In this document: piece after piece, positions 10,705 to 22,760 of the stretch
How the letters are laid out: each line of letters begins with the position of its first letter
How positions within the stretch are numbered: the stretch's first letter is position 1
Assembly (NCBI GenBank): GCA_002245135.1
Contig: NGBS01001186.1
Span: 1-64,000 of the forward strand
Length of the DNA stretch: 64,000 bases
From: Proteromonas lacertae
Taxonomy: Eukaryota; Sar; Bigyra; Opalinata; Proteromonadidae
Reading direction: 5' to 3'
Notes under the pieces: model-generated
What the model was told of the DNA's origin: nothing
The model's database searches: none
Seen by the model: only the letters and a program-made list of their open reading frames with translations
Position numbers and translations under genes: made by a program

Positions 10705-12224
10705 TGGTTTTTCTTCCTTTTCAATTGAGTCTCTTCTTCTTCTTTTGCAACAGCTGGTTTTGTTTCAGCTACTTCTCCTTCTTCTTCATTCTCTTCACTT
10801 GGTTTTACTTCTTCAGCAGCTTCTAACTCTTCTTCTTCATCTTCTTCTTTACCAACTGTATATTCAACACTTTCTAACTTCAAAGGACTAATATCTTTAT
10901 ATTCACCTTCATTCAATCCATTCTCTAATAATCCAGAATCTAATTTAGTACCATCAGGGACATAGAAATGTGATTCAATATTTATTTGGTCAGTTGGTTC
11001 TTCATAATGTTGTTCATTCAAATCTTGCTCTTCAACTTTATATCTCTTAGTCAAGCAATATATTTCACTCTCAAAGCATTCATCTGTTACATATCTTCTA
11101 AGGTAATTATATTTAATTATTCTATAACTTTGCACATAGGATGGTAAATCTTCTCTTGGAATGACAGATTCTAAAGCTGGAGCTGTAACAATAACCATTA
11201 ATTCATGTGGGAAATCAGAGTGTAGTAAAACACTATCAAATGTCTGTCCATCTTGTGGCACACAGGTTTCTAAATCAGGTTCATGTACATATGGATGAAC
11301 ATCATAATATTTACCTCTTCTTCTTTCATTTACATATTTATATCTTCCATGTGGTAAAGGTTCAATTGTATATGTTTCTACTATTGCTGTAGGACAATAT
11401 ATTTCAGATTCGACTTCTACATCTTCTTTATCTTCATATTTCTCTGGTTCTGGTTCATATTTGACTGGTCTTACTACGCCATTTAGAATACTATCTTCTA
11501 AATCTTTTGCTATTGTTCCTTCACCATACCAATGATATTGTCTGATTTCTTCACTATGTTTTAAGTCGCCAAACCATTCTGATTCTTCTGGATTGTCTAG
11601 TTTCACATCTTTACATGTTCCAACTACTTTCACTAATCTACTGACAGTTAATTCTTTTGAGTCTAACTCACTTTCTTGGATTTGATTATTATAGTATTCT
11701 TCATATGCAAATTCTATTTCACTATATTCACTCTTTGACTCTAAGTTATAGAAACAGCTGGCTGATGTATTGGTTGAGTGATATTGGCAGAAACTGGGAT
11801 TAGGGTAAATTATTTCTTCACTGGCACAAGCAGGTTGATATCTTTTCGATTCTACACAACCTTCTGATTTCATATTTACAATACTCTTTGGTAAAACCAC
11901 AGATCCAAAGGCACTTTCTAAAGGAGCAGGTGCGTAAGATATATTTCCCGTTCTGGAAGAGTTAGGCGATTCGATTGAGCCACTGATTGTACTGGTTATT
12001 CCTGTACTTTTAATATGAGAAAATGATGGGCAACATTCGTCGTAACCAAAAACAGATTCTTGATCACCATATTTAGACAATAAATCTCTGTTTGGTGTGA
12101 TCTGGCTGTCAGATTCAAGTATGATCGTTGTCATATTTTGAGAAATAAAATAACGATATTTTTTCGAGCCAAGGCTTGCTTCATTAACTGCGACTTTCTT
12201 GCTAGATATACATTGGAATGTCAT
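10701..12224 (-). CDS. Acidic repeat protein, probable N-terminal half of the 7114-10704 gene
   Basis: 507 residues starting MTFQCISSKK. It is built of degenerate units with a short hydrophobic-LES core (TTIILES, APAPLES, APALES, SPLKLES), reminiscent of the VVPLEEFV units in the next frame. It ends in a Glu/Lys-rich stretch and stops at TGA 10703-10701. The downstream frame continues with the same composition, only one base out of register, and there is no promoter-like gap. One gene split by a single-base shift is the best reading, either an assembly indel or genuine -1 frameshifting. A potential slippery sequence G-AAA-AAC lies at 10713-10707, just before the stop. No known domain recognised. 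Confidence 0.6.
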   Translation of the reverse strand: MTFQCISSKKVAVNEASLGSKKYRYFISQNMTTIILESDSQITPNRDLLSKYGDQESVFGYDECCPSFSHIKSTGITSTISGSIESPNSSRTGNISYAPAPLESAFGSVVLPKSIVNMKSEGCVESKRYQPACASEEIIYPNPSFCQYHSTNTSASCFYNLESKSEYSEIEFAYEEYYNNQIQESELDSKELTVSRLVKVVGTCKDVKLDNPEESEWFGDLKHSEEIRQYHWYGEGTIAKDLEDSILNGVVRPVKYEPEPEKYEDKEDVEVESEIYCPTAIVETYTIEPLPHGRYKYVNERRRGKYYDVHPYVHEPDLETCVPQDGQTFDSVLLHSDFPHELMVIVTAPALESVIPREDLPSYVQSYRIIKYNYLRRYVTDECFESEIYCLTKRYKVEEQDLNEQHYEEPTDQINIESHFYVPDGTKLDSGLLENGLNEGEYKDISPLKLESVEYTVGKEEDEEEELEAAEEVKPSEENEEEGEVAETKPAVAKEEEETQLKRKKNQ

Positions 12225-12348
12225 TAAATGCTAGTTTGAGAAGTAGTACTCTTAGGTATTGAATTTTTCAATATATTTTAGCCGTAATTCAGCAAAATCT
12301 GCTCAATCGAAGAGAGTATTCCCTTTTACTAGGAAGAGTGAGAAATTC
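12225..12348. promoter_or_regulatory. 124-bp divergent intergenic region
   Basis: Separates the start codons of two divergent genes (12224 minus, 12349 plus). It has no TGAAACGA motif and no obvious TATA element beyond AT-rich sequence. Called regulatory from gene arrangement alone. Confidence 0.35.
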
Positions 12349-15252
12349 ATGACTCCCATGTCTGATACAAAGTATTTTTGGAATTGTTTATATTAATTTA
12401 GATCACTTACTTCCTCATCAAGTCTTCACAAAAGATTTTGGTATATTTTTGTTATAATAAAATATTAGTTCCTCATTTTCTGGTATTTCAGGAATGTCAA
12501 ACTTCTCATTCGACAGATCAACAGTTCGTATATTTTGCACCATATATTTATAATTAGGTGATTTATTTGGCAAAGATGAAACTAATTTTTCTGTATATTG
12601 ACTTTTATAATTAAAGTAGCTTCAAGAATTGTATGATAAGAGAGATTTATTTCATAACCAAGTAGAATATTTTGAAAATAACTATATTTTCAATGAAAGT
12701 GATGAAGAAGATCCTTTAATCCAGGAAATGAATGAAGTATAATTTAATTATTAATATAATTAGATGTTGGAATCATTAGATATAGAAAATGATGAATCCT
12801 ACAAAACAGTAAAAGATAAAAACATACAGAAGTTAAAGAAATGCATTGAGAAAATTGATGAAATGATTGTAAAGAAATTAGAAGGAGAATCAAAAGCTGC
12901 AGATTCAGGTAATGAGTTGTGTATGAAATTGGCATTAGATATCGAACAAATACACAAATATACTAAAGAAAGTATTAACATATATATATTATTGTTTTAT
13001 AAAAATAGTAAAAACAAAAAATATTGAAGATGAGAATGAAAATGATATTTTATTCATTCAAAACTTCTTATGGGCTGGATTAAGAGCTGTATATTATTAT
13101 TATTATTATTATATATTTAATATTATAAATTATTATATATAGATGAAAGATGCATTAACAGACATTTGTCGTCCTGAATTAATAGTTACACCAAGTGAAT
13201 ATTATTTATCTAATTTCTATTATGTTCCAGATTTACCATCAGACAGTATTGAGAAAATGAATAATCCTGAAGACTTATTTGGTGCTTTAGAAACATTAGT
13301 CTCATCAATGCAAGATAATTATCTTAATAATAACAATAATAATACTGAAACAATGCAAACACAACAATTACAAGCTGAAACATCTACAACAACAATTGTT
13401 ACAAAATCAACCTATGTTAAAACTGAAGAAACAGTTACAGAAATAAAAGAAGAAGAAGAACAGTCTAAAGAAGAATCAAAAGAAGAAGAATCTGAAAAGA
13501 AAGACGAAGAAAATAATGTAGAAAATAAAGAAAAAGAAAAGAAAATAGAAGAATCAGATTATTTAGATGATAAATCCATTCCTTCAATAGAAAATACTCC
13601 AATACCAGCAGTCGCATTAACTTCCAGTCCAATTCCCAATGACACTTCATTACTCAATGATACAATTAATTCAGAAACTAATCCAATATCTCCCACTAAT
13701 AATAATAATAATAATTTAGATTTAGTTACAACATCATCATCATCACAGCAATTAATACCAACACTCAGTTCAGATTTAATACTATTAAGTCAATTAGTGG
13801 ATAAATTACATGAAGTGTTTATGAATCAAATTCAAACACCAAGAACAGAAGAAACACCAGTTACTACAACTGCAGCTAGTCTTCCATCATTATCAGGTTC
13901 TGAAGTAATAATGGACAAATCATTTGCATCTTCATCATCAGCATCAGCTACAGTTATTAATAATAATAATAATGTTGGTATAGTTCCAAGTGATAAATCC
14001 TATGTAATTCCTAATAATAATAAATTCCAACCACATTATTATCACACTTATCATGAACAAAAGGAATTGCATGGTGAATTGATAGAATATAAGAAAAAAT
14101 TGGAAGAATCAAATGTAAGAATTAAGAATTTAAGTGACACAATTGTTGATATGCATCAAAGACTATCAAATACAAAACAAAAGGAAGCTGAAGGGAAAAT
14201 GCACTTAAATAAACTAATTGAAACATATAACTTATTATCTGTAGAAATAGATGGATTATCACCACCATTTACTGAGATATCTGACACATTTGATCATACT
14301 AAAAAAGATTTGGAAGAATTAAGAAGTAATACAGAAAAGATATTTGAATTGGAGAAGAAATATACTGATGTTTTAGGTAAATACAATGATATGAATAGTA
14401 AATATAAAGAGTTGAATGATAGATATGATTTACAAAGACAATTATATCAAACTATAAAAGGACAATTAAAATGTATATATATATTTATATATATATTTTT
14501 TATTTATATATATAGATGTATATCCTGCAGTTCAAAGAACCCTCTCTATGCCTGAACCAGAAGCAATACAAATGGGAAATATTGGAGATGAAGACAAAGT
14601 AATTATTGATTCAAGATCAATGAAGGAATTAGAACAATTTAAACATGAGTTATCTCAATTCATAGAGAATGGTCAAAGACAATATGATTTGTTAATGCAG
14701 TGTAAGAAACCATATGGTATACTATGGAGATATGTAACTAACAATTATCAAATATCAATTAACAAACTACACGGTTTATGTGATTCATTAATGAATTCAG
14801 TTATTGATGCTATAGATAATAACAATGATGAAGATATATTTGGTGATATTGAAGGTGATGATACAAAATTAATTGGTAATTCTGCAGCAGTTACTCCAGG
14901 AAATCCAAATACAGATAATACAGGTACTGATATTGTATCAACTCCTGGAGGTAATACAAGTAGTGCAATAGATGCACAGACACGAGCTGAAAGATTGAAT
15001 TCATTGAAATTCTATTTAGATGTGTTATTGAATGGTATTGAACAATTATCTGATACTGACAGTGGTAATATTTATGTGGGTGATTTAATGGAAAGATCGT
15101 TCAATATTCTGTTTAACAATGCTGTTGATTATGAAAATGTGATAATGAAATTGAAATCTGATTTTGAAGCTTTGAAAGTGAAGAGTGGTGAGAATGAGAA
15201 GAAAGCGCTTCAGTTACAGAAAATGTTAGAACAATATGGTTATTTGAAATAA
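12349..15252 (+). CDS. Coiled-coil protein, 875 residues, function unknown
   Basis: Nine exons: 12349-12371, 12402-12440, 12469-12527, 12558-12592, 12620-12736, 12764-12971, 13009-13088, 13143-14472 and 14516-15252. Introns are 27-54 nt, GTAT...TAG, and every junction keeps frame (876 codons with stop). Two in-frame ATGs (12349, 12358) are possible starts. The N-terminus is Ser-rich. A conserved-looking segment surrounds FIQNFLWAGLRA and DALTDICRPELI. The middle is Glu/Lys- and Asn-rich and likely disordered. Residues ~470-640 (ELHGELIEYKKKLEESNVRI onward) are heptad-like coiled coil, and the C-terminus ends in another coiled coil. I do not recognise the family; a cytoskeletal or basal-body role would be a guess. 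Confidence 0.75.
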
Positions 15253-15351
15253 GCTTAATAAGAATAAAAACAATAGAAATATGTTAATTTTATTATTATT
15301 TATGTTGTTTATTAAAATTTATTACAAAAAAATATATGTAAATTACAATGG

Positions 15352-15847
15352 TTATGCTGGTGGTGGTGGAGGTGGTGCTTGATGTTCTTCTTTTGTTACT
15401 GGAGTTTTTTCAATTAAAGATTTGGGTGGAATATATTTCTGATAAACGATAAGTGTGCATTCCCTTCCTATTAATTTTTCATTATAATAAATTGAATATA
15501 CCTGGAGCAATAATAATTTCATTTTCTTTAGTTCTTAACCTAATTTTTTCCATTATATTCTTTAAAAATTATAATCAATAGAAATATACCTCTCCTGGTT
15601 CTAATAGATCTCCACAAGCTTTTTGAGCTTTCATTACAAGGTCTGACATAACAGCTGATACTTTAACAACTTCATTATATCCATCACCTTCAGTATCCCA
15701 CCCTTCCCATCTGATAGGAACACCTATAAAAAGTAAAAACTTCAAAATTATACCTTCAGAGTTTATAATAAGATAATTTGTAATGGATTTATTGGTTGTA
15801 ATATCTGCTAATGCTTGTTCTAACTCATTTGGTTCTCTAGCTGCCAT
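15352..15847 (-). CDS. DYNLRB: Dynein light chain, roadblock/LC7 family
   Basis: Four exons (15754-15847, 15590-15723, 15502-15559, 15352-15467) give 133 residues. The core matches roadblock: ITNYLIINSEGVPIRW aligns with the family's GI-V-NTEG-PI strand, and IRLRTKENEIIIAPG with LRIRSKKNEIMVAP. Roadblock chains dimerise on dynein intermediate chains in cytoplasmic and axonemal dynein. This copy has a longer middle helix region and an added C-terminal tail with a run of six prolines. One intron ends AAAG rather than TAG. Its start is 104 bp from the divergent CCT3 start. Confidence 0.88.
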
Positions 15848-15951
15848 TCTAAACTCACAAAAAGAAACAGTTTGAAACGAATAAAAATATAAGCCTCACC
15901 TCAAAACCCGAAAACTACACCGAACATTACAATTTTTAAATATATTTTCAA
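15848..15951. promoter_or_regulatory. Divergent promoter of DYNLRB and CCT3 with TGAAACGAATAA
   Basis: 104 bp between two start codons. TTTGAAACGAATAAAAATAT at 15871-15890 lies 24-43 nt upstream of the minus-strand gene (reverse orientation for it) and ~65 nt upstream of CCT3. It matches the motif seen upstream of the LRR genes. Confidence 0.5.
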
Positions 15952-18330
15952 ATGCAAGCACCTGTTTTGGTTTTAAGTATATATACATTTCTTAATTCAT
16001 TAAATATTTATGTTTTTGCATTGCTCCTATTATCTTTTGCTTCTTATACTTAATTTATCGTAGATCAAAAAACAAAGAGAGAAACTGGAAGAAATGCTCA
16101 AATTGGTAATATTAAAGCAGCTAGCGTATCTCATTTTTAAATTCACATATTATAGGCTGTTGCAGGCATTATTAAAACCACATTAGGTCCAAGATCAATG
16201 TTAAAGATGTTGTTAGATCCAATGGGAGGAATATTATTAACAAATGATGGAAATGCTATTCTTCGTGAAGTGGATGTTTCTCATCCAGCAGCAAAGAGTA
16301 TGATAGAGCTTAGTAGAGCACAAGATGAAGAAGTTGGTGATGGAACAACATCAGTTATAGTTTTAGCAGGTGAAATGCTTATAGTAGCCGAACCATTTGT
16401 AACAAAAAATATACATCCAATTATGATAGTTAGAGGATATTATCAAGCAATGGAAGAATGTTTACGTCAATTAGACAAATTAGCAATCCCAATAGATATC
16501 ACTAACGAAGAATTTATGATGAAATTAATCCAAACAACCGTTGGTACTAAATTTATAAGCAGATATGGTGATACAATGTGCAGATTTGCATTACAAGCTG
16601 TTAAGTATGTTTGTATAGATGATAACGGAAAGAAAGAGATTGATTTGAAAAGATATGCCAAAGTTGAAAAAGTATATAATATATATTATTATATATTACT
16701 CTTATTTATAATATGATGAAACTATCAAATATATATATCATTGTGTCTCTGAATACATCAGAATGCGGACACTATATTTATTCTGATTATATCTTTCTAT
16801 CTATATATATATCTTATAATTATTATTATTATTAAATGATGAATTGTTAAATACTTATCCATATCTCCTGAAATAAAAATGTTGTATTTATTAATTCTGA
16901 TTTATATCTTTTACTAAATGATATATATATATATAACCAAATGATGAATTTTTATTATCTAATCTCTGAAATATCAAATGTTGTGAATTAATTCTGATTC
17001 TTAATTATATATTATTATTATGTATTATTATATATATATAGGTACCTGGTGGTGAAATGAGTGAATGTATCGTATTAGACGGTGTAATGATTAACAAAGA
17101 TATAACTCACGCTAAGATGAGAAGAGTAATTAAGAATCCAAGGATATTATTGGTCGATTGTCCCTTAGAATATAAGAAAGGAGAAAGTGCAACAACTGTA
17201 GAGATCAGTCAAACTGAAGATTGGAATAAAATATTACAAATGGAAGAAGATTATGTGAAGAGTATGTGTGAAACTATAATCAAATTAAAACCAGATGTTA
17301 TTATCACTGAAAAAGGTGTATCTGATTTAGCCCAACATTACTTTGTTAAAGCAAATATTACTGCTATTAGAAGAGTAAGAAAGAGTGATAATAATCGTAT
17401 TGGTAGAGCATGTGGTGCTACTATTGTGCATCGTGTAGAAGAAGCTACAGAGTCTGATATTGGTACAGGATGTGGATTATTTGAAATTAAAAAGATTGGT
17501 GATGACTATTTCACATTTATTAGAGAATGTAAAGATCCAAAAGTATGTTATATATATATAACTATTATATCAATTCTTTTCCCCAATGAAGAAATAAGAT
17601 GACGAGTCTGATGTGATTATACATCCATTCAATTAAATCATTATAACTTAATATGAAGTTAATGAGGCATTTGTCCTAGGGAGATTTTATTTATTTATAA
17701 TATGATGAAACTATCAAATATATATATCATTGTGTCTCTGAATACATCAGAATGCGGACACTATATTTATTCTGATTATATCTTTCTATCTATATATATT
17801 TCTTATTATTATTATTATTATATATTTATATTTCCATATATATATAGGCTTGTACAATCTTATTAAGAGGTGGATCAAAAGATTCTTTAAATGAAGTAGA
17901 ACGAAATTTACAAGATGCTATGCAAGTAGTCCGAAATGTATTCTTCGATCCAAGATTATTACCAGGTGGTGGTGCTACAGAGATGTCCTTATCAGTCGCA
18001 ATAAAAGAACAAGCCAAGAAAATAGAAGGTGTAACAAAATGGCCTTATGAAGCTGTTGGTACTGCTTTGGAAGTTATACCAAGAACATTAGCCTTAAACT
18101 GTGGTGCTGATACTGTTAGAGTTATTACTGAATTAAGAGCAAAACATGCTGGTGGTGCTAATACTAATTTTGGTATTGATGGTATTAATGGATGCATTAA
18201 GGATATGACTGAATTAGGTATTTATGATAGTTATCAAGTTAAAGCTCAAACTATTAAAACTGCTATTGAAAGTGCCTGTATGCTTCTTCGTATTGATGAT
18301 ATTGTTTCTGGTATGAAAAATAAAAAGTAA
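15952..18330 (+). CDS. CCT3: T-complex protein 1 subunit gamma (CCT3 chaperonin)
   Basis: Five exons (15952-15976, 16064-16125, 16156-16671, 17042-17542, 17848-18330) encode 528 residues, close to the family's usual ~545. It is colinear with animal CCT3: MQAPVLVLNQKTKRETGR, TTLGPRSMLKMLLDPMGG, the nucleotide-binding GDGTTS motif, VMINKDITHAKMRR, GGGATEMSLS and the terminal LLRIDDIVSG. The CCT ring folds actin and tubulin in the cytosol. Two introns are far longer than usual here (370 and 305 nt) and share a nearly identical 109-bp segment. The first intron is 87 nt and the second 30 nt. Confidence 0.97.
16702..16810 (+). repeat. 109-bp repeat, copy A, inside CCT3 intron 3
   Basis: Identical by eye to 17691-17799 in the next intron. 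Contains CATTGTGTCTCTGAATACAT and CAGAATGCGGACACTATA. Two weaker, diverged relatives of the unit follow in the same intron (about 16834-16930 and 16940-17010), recognisable by AATGATGAATT, ATCTCTGAAAT and ATTAATTCTGATT. Confidence 0.85.
17691..17799 (+). repeat. 109-bp repeat, copy B, inside CCT3 intron 4
   Basis: Same sequence as 16702-16810 in direct orientation, flanked by unrelated intron sequence on the 5' side. The identity implies recent copying or gene conversion between the two introns. Confidence 0.85.
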
Positions 18331-18472
18331 ATATTATGCTTATATAATAATAAACTTATTTTTTAGATGTATTTTCTCTGTTAAAACCATCCAATAACTA
18401 TAAAATTGTTTTTTTTCAAAATAAAATATAAATTTATCCGTTTTATTTAAAAACCGTTTTGTTTTTATAGTT

Positions 18473-20032
18473 ATGCCAAAAGTAACAGACGAGAAGATCA
18501 AATTCTATTCTACTGATATAAATCTTGGTCATGAAGGTGTAAACTATCTATCAGAGAATCATGAAGAATATAAAGAGTATCCATTAGAAAGAAAGATGAC
18601 CAAAGAAGAGAGAATGGACACACTCAGAGATTTAAGAGGTACTCACTTTAGATTAGGAAATGATGCAACAGATGATAATTATCGTTCAACAGCACAGGAT
18701 GTATATATTTTATTGATTTTTATATTATTCTAGTGGGGTAGCACAGTTAAAGGAGTTAATCCAGTCACATTAAATGAAGAAAAACTACACGATTTAAGAA
18801 GAACTCATTTTTCTTTAGGTAATGAGGCAGACACATTTGAAAGTGAAGCAACACGAAGTTATAAAGCTCCTAAAGTAAAAGGTAGAGGTGATTTAGAAGA
18901 AGGGCTGTTGCATGATCTTAGAAGAGAGCATTTTGTATTAGGTTCAGATGCTAAGATGTATGAAACAACCCAACAAGCAGCACATGTCAAATATACTCCA
19001 GATGAAGTAGATGAAGATGCAAAACGAGAATTACTTCGAGATCTTCGAGCTTGTCATTTTAAATTAGGTTCAGAAGGTAAGCATTATACTACAACTAATT
19101 TTATGCCAAAATATCCAGGATGGCATCCACCAGAACATTTGGATTTGCAGTTACGTCAATCACACTGGGGATTAGGTGATGAGGGATTAAACTACAAAAC
19201 AGAAACCATGGATATGTCCAATAATTTGCCAAAGAAGGGAGAATTACTAGATAGTGTCACAAGACAAAGAGATGAGGTAGATGAGCATAGAATAGGTGTA
19301 CAACATACAATATACAAAGAACCACCACCAGTAGCAAAAGTATCAATAAATATAGGTACAGATAGAGTAAAATACCTTAGTGAGACACATGAAGAATTTA
19401 AACCCATGCCTGCTGGTTATAAAGTAGCGAGAAATCCAAAATTATGGAATACACATTGGAAAATAGGTGATTGTAATTTAGATTATACTACAGAAGGCCA
19501 TCAACCTGATCATTTCAAAAATGGCTTTGAACCAAGTGAATTTAATGAAGAAAAAGCTGCAGATCTACGTAGAGTGCATTATAGTTTAGGTGATGAAGGT
19601 GCAAATTTCAAAACAACCTACGGTGATGCATTTGTAGATAAAGGTGTTACATTTAAACCACCACGTGATCCAAATCTACAGAAGACACATTTTGAATTAG
19701 GAACTGAAGGATTTAAGCCAATGACAATGACACAATCACAATTTACTGATACAGGTAAAAGAGTAGTAGATCCAAAAGAAGTAGAGCAACAAAAAGCTAT
19801 ATTAAAAGATTTAAGATCAACACACTTCGCTTTAGGCAATGAAGGAACTAATTACACAACAACTGGTCATTTCGATGATCCTTATAAAGGTACAGGATAT
19901 AAATATCAGAAACAAGATCCTTCAATGAAATTGTGGGGTACTCACTTCCAATTGGGCAATGATGGAATGAGAAAGATGACAACAGCTAGAGAACAACAGT
20001 TATTCTTAAGAAGACCCATTGAATCTAGGTAA
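18473..20032 (+). CDS. HxxLG-repeat protein, probable ciliary/axonemal component
   Basis: Two exons (18473-18700, 18734-20032) give 508 residues. At least ten copies of a motif of the form LRxxHFxLGxEGxxYxTT run along the whole protein: LRGTHFRLGND, LRRTHFSLGNE, LRREHFVLGSD, LRACHFKLGSE, LRQSHWGLGDE, LWNTHWKIGDC, LRRVHYSLGDE, LQKTHFELGTE, LRSTHFALGNE and LWGTHFQLGND. Short, evenly spaced motif arrays of this kind are typical of microtubule-lining proteins of axonemes. The cilium assignment is inference; no catalytic domain is present. CCGTTTT-type elements (CCGTTTTATT, AACCGTTTTG) sit 10-40 nt before the start. Confidence 0.75.
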
Positions 20033-20195
20033 ATTAATATTTTATTATTATATAAATAAATATCTATTTTTTGTGAAGTTTTTGAATAATGTAAAATATA
20101 AAAAAAAAAAGAAATGGTATTTTTGATATCATTGAAAAAATATTATCATTATTTAATATTATAGAATTATATCAATTATACACTTTCATCTTCTA

Positions 20196-22643
20196 TTAAA
20201 ATTCTATATTATGTTTTTCTAACGAATTCAAATAATTTATTAACATATTAGATCCATCAATACCAATTGGATTATCTATTAAACAAACAACATATGTAGT
20301 TTAAAATACCATGAATATCCAATTCTTTAATAATATCATTATCTTTCATATATTTCATCAAATATTCTATGCCTATTGAATTGACATTATTACCACTTAC
20401 AATAAGCCAAATCTTTTCATTGATGTTTTTTAAACCATCAATTAAATACCTTAATCCTATAGAAGATAATCCCATCTCTATTTTATATTACAAAAATGTA
20501 ATCATACTTGAACAATTAACTAAAATACGATCATATTTTAATAACTGTAAATGTGGAGATAATGTTTTCATTCCTTCATCTCCTATTTCATTTCCATATA
20601 ATTCAAGATATTTAATGTTTGCTAAAGAAGATAGATTGTTTATCAATAATTCAACGCTTTTGTGAGTTAGTTTATTATCTAGACATCATAAAAATAAAAT
20701 ATACTACTCAAATCTAACATTTCTATCTCTCTTAATTCATTTAATCTCAATGATATGATTGATTTGAGAATATAATCATCAATTCCAAAATTATTCAAAT
20801 ATAAAGAACTATTTTTTATTTTGATATATTTAATAAATTCTGGCATGTCTTTATCAATCAATAATTCTATAGTTTTATTAGAATCAAATATAATTATTGA
20901 ATTAGTCAATTTGGAGAATAAAGCTTTTATTCCTTTTGAATGAATATTATCATTCTCTCTAATAATTATGTTCTCTAAATTTGGATATTTATTCAATTCT
21001 TCTGATAATAATATCATTGATTCATCATTTAAATTCATCCCACTAATATTTAATACATTATAACTATCAATTAATAAATGTAAATGTGTTAATAGTAGCT
21101 TGAAGCCTTTTGGACCAATTGGATTAACTATTTCAAAGAATATTAAACTTAGAATAATAAATACATTGTAGATTTATATGTTTTAATTTCATCATGAATG
21201 GAATTGATTTCACAAATGATTCAATGAAATAAGAAGTAAGATTACTATAAGATAAATATAATTTCTCTAGATTTGATAATTGATAAAATAATGATCCAAA
21301 TAAAGACTGATAATAGATAGGAATGTTTAAAACTAAATAAATGTAAATGATTAAAATTATACGAAACGATAGCAATGTTAGATTGATTGGTTTTATTATT
21401 TTTAAGATAAATTTTATTCCTTCTTCACATAAACAACAGCAATTTGAAAAAATACTCATCTTACTTGAATAACCAGTACTTTTAAATATCATTTCATCTA
21501 AATAACACTCTCTTCTTTCTTGACACTTATGTTGCATTTGAAATTTCAGTTTATATGTTATTAGTTTATCTTTATTGTATAATTTCATCATCAATAATAT
21601 TGATAGTTTTCTTTCATTTGGTTTGCTATTGTATGATTCCATCAATATATCTAGAATTTCTTCCCATTTTTCACTTTGAAGATAATATGCTAATGAGTAG
21701 TTTATTGGAAGTATTATAATATATTTATCATTGTCATACAACATTTCTTTTCTTTCAGACAATATCACTAAATTATCTTCTTTATCTCTCATTGTTTCAC
21801 TCATTTTTATCACTTCTTTTTTCAACTCTCTTAAATTTAATCTATTTTCATTTTTCACTTTCAACATTCTTTCTATCAACTCTTTCATTTCATTATCACA
21901 TTCTACATCTAAATTGTATTTACATCTCATGACATTATTAACTGTTCTTTTGATATTATCATCTTCATTAAATGGTAATTTCTTACAAATCATTTCATAT
22001 AATATACAACCCATTGACCAAATTACACTTTTATCATTACATTCTAATCCATTCAACTCTTCTGGGCTTTTGAAGCATATATCATATAAACTCACTTCTT
22101 CTTTTTTTCTCAATACATTCAAACATAAATCACATAGCTTTATTTCACCATTTTCATCATATATCACATTACTACTTTTCAAATTACTTACTATTATATC
22201 ATATTCATTCAATATCATCATAATATCACATATTAAACATATTATTTCGAAAATATAATCATTTGATAGGGATTTACTTTGGATTTTCTCTTCTAAATCT
22301 CTCATATAATAGCTTCTATGTAATGTAATCATATTACACCCGAACATCTGCATTTTAGAGAAGATAATGCAAAATGAACAACAATTTAACAACAACGAGT
22401 TATTCTCATTTAATTTTAATATATTTTTTTCTTTTATTCCACTAACATCTAGGATTTTTACCATTCCAATCTTTCTTTCATGTTCTACAACCAAATCTAC
22501 TTCATTTTTACTCTTTTCTTCTCTCTTTTTTATCTACAAATATATTTTAAATACTGTACTTTGGAATTAAGTGGTAATACTGAGAGTAATGCTTCATCTG
22601 TTTGAGATTTTAAGCAAAACATTTTCAAGCTTAAGTTTGACAT
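20196..22643 (-). CDS. Pseudokinase fused to leucine-rich repeats, copy 2 (intact)
   Basis: Six exons (22560-22643, 21165-22533, 20705-21127, 20508-20678, 20310-20477, 20196-20275) give 764 residues with no frame break. Residues ~60-230 look like a protein kinase C-lobe: NLKSSNVIYDENGEIKLCDL, SPEELNG and VIWSMGCILYEM. The catalytic HRD is replaced (IVSNLKSS), DFG reads DLC, and no glycine loop is visible, so catalysis is unlikely. From ~380 on come ribonuclease-inhibitor-type LRRs, with NPIGxxGxKxLLxxL and LNLNDESMILLSEEL units, one or two per exon. The first intron uses donor GTACAG. Probably a signalling scaffold; substrate or partner unknown. Copies 1 and 3 are damaged. Confidence 0.75.
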
Positions 22644-22760
22644 TTTAAAATATCTATTCGTTTCAGATGATGTAAAATGAAAATGTCAGAAGTGGTAATT
22701 GTTACATTCGCTCCAAAACTCTTTTTTTGATTTATTTAAATATAAACATCTATTATTAAT
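22644..22760. promoter_or_regulatory. Divergent promoter of LRR copy 2 and CHD1L
   Basis: 117 bp between start codons. On the minus strand CTGAAACGAATAGATATTTT ends a few bases before the LRR start codon, matching the arrangement at copies 1 and 3. Confidence 0.5.

Noticed and set aside
13089-13142. ATT/ATA microsatellite as an independent repeat element
   Set aside because: It is simply a low-complexity intron of the coiled-coil gene.
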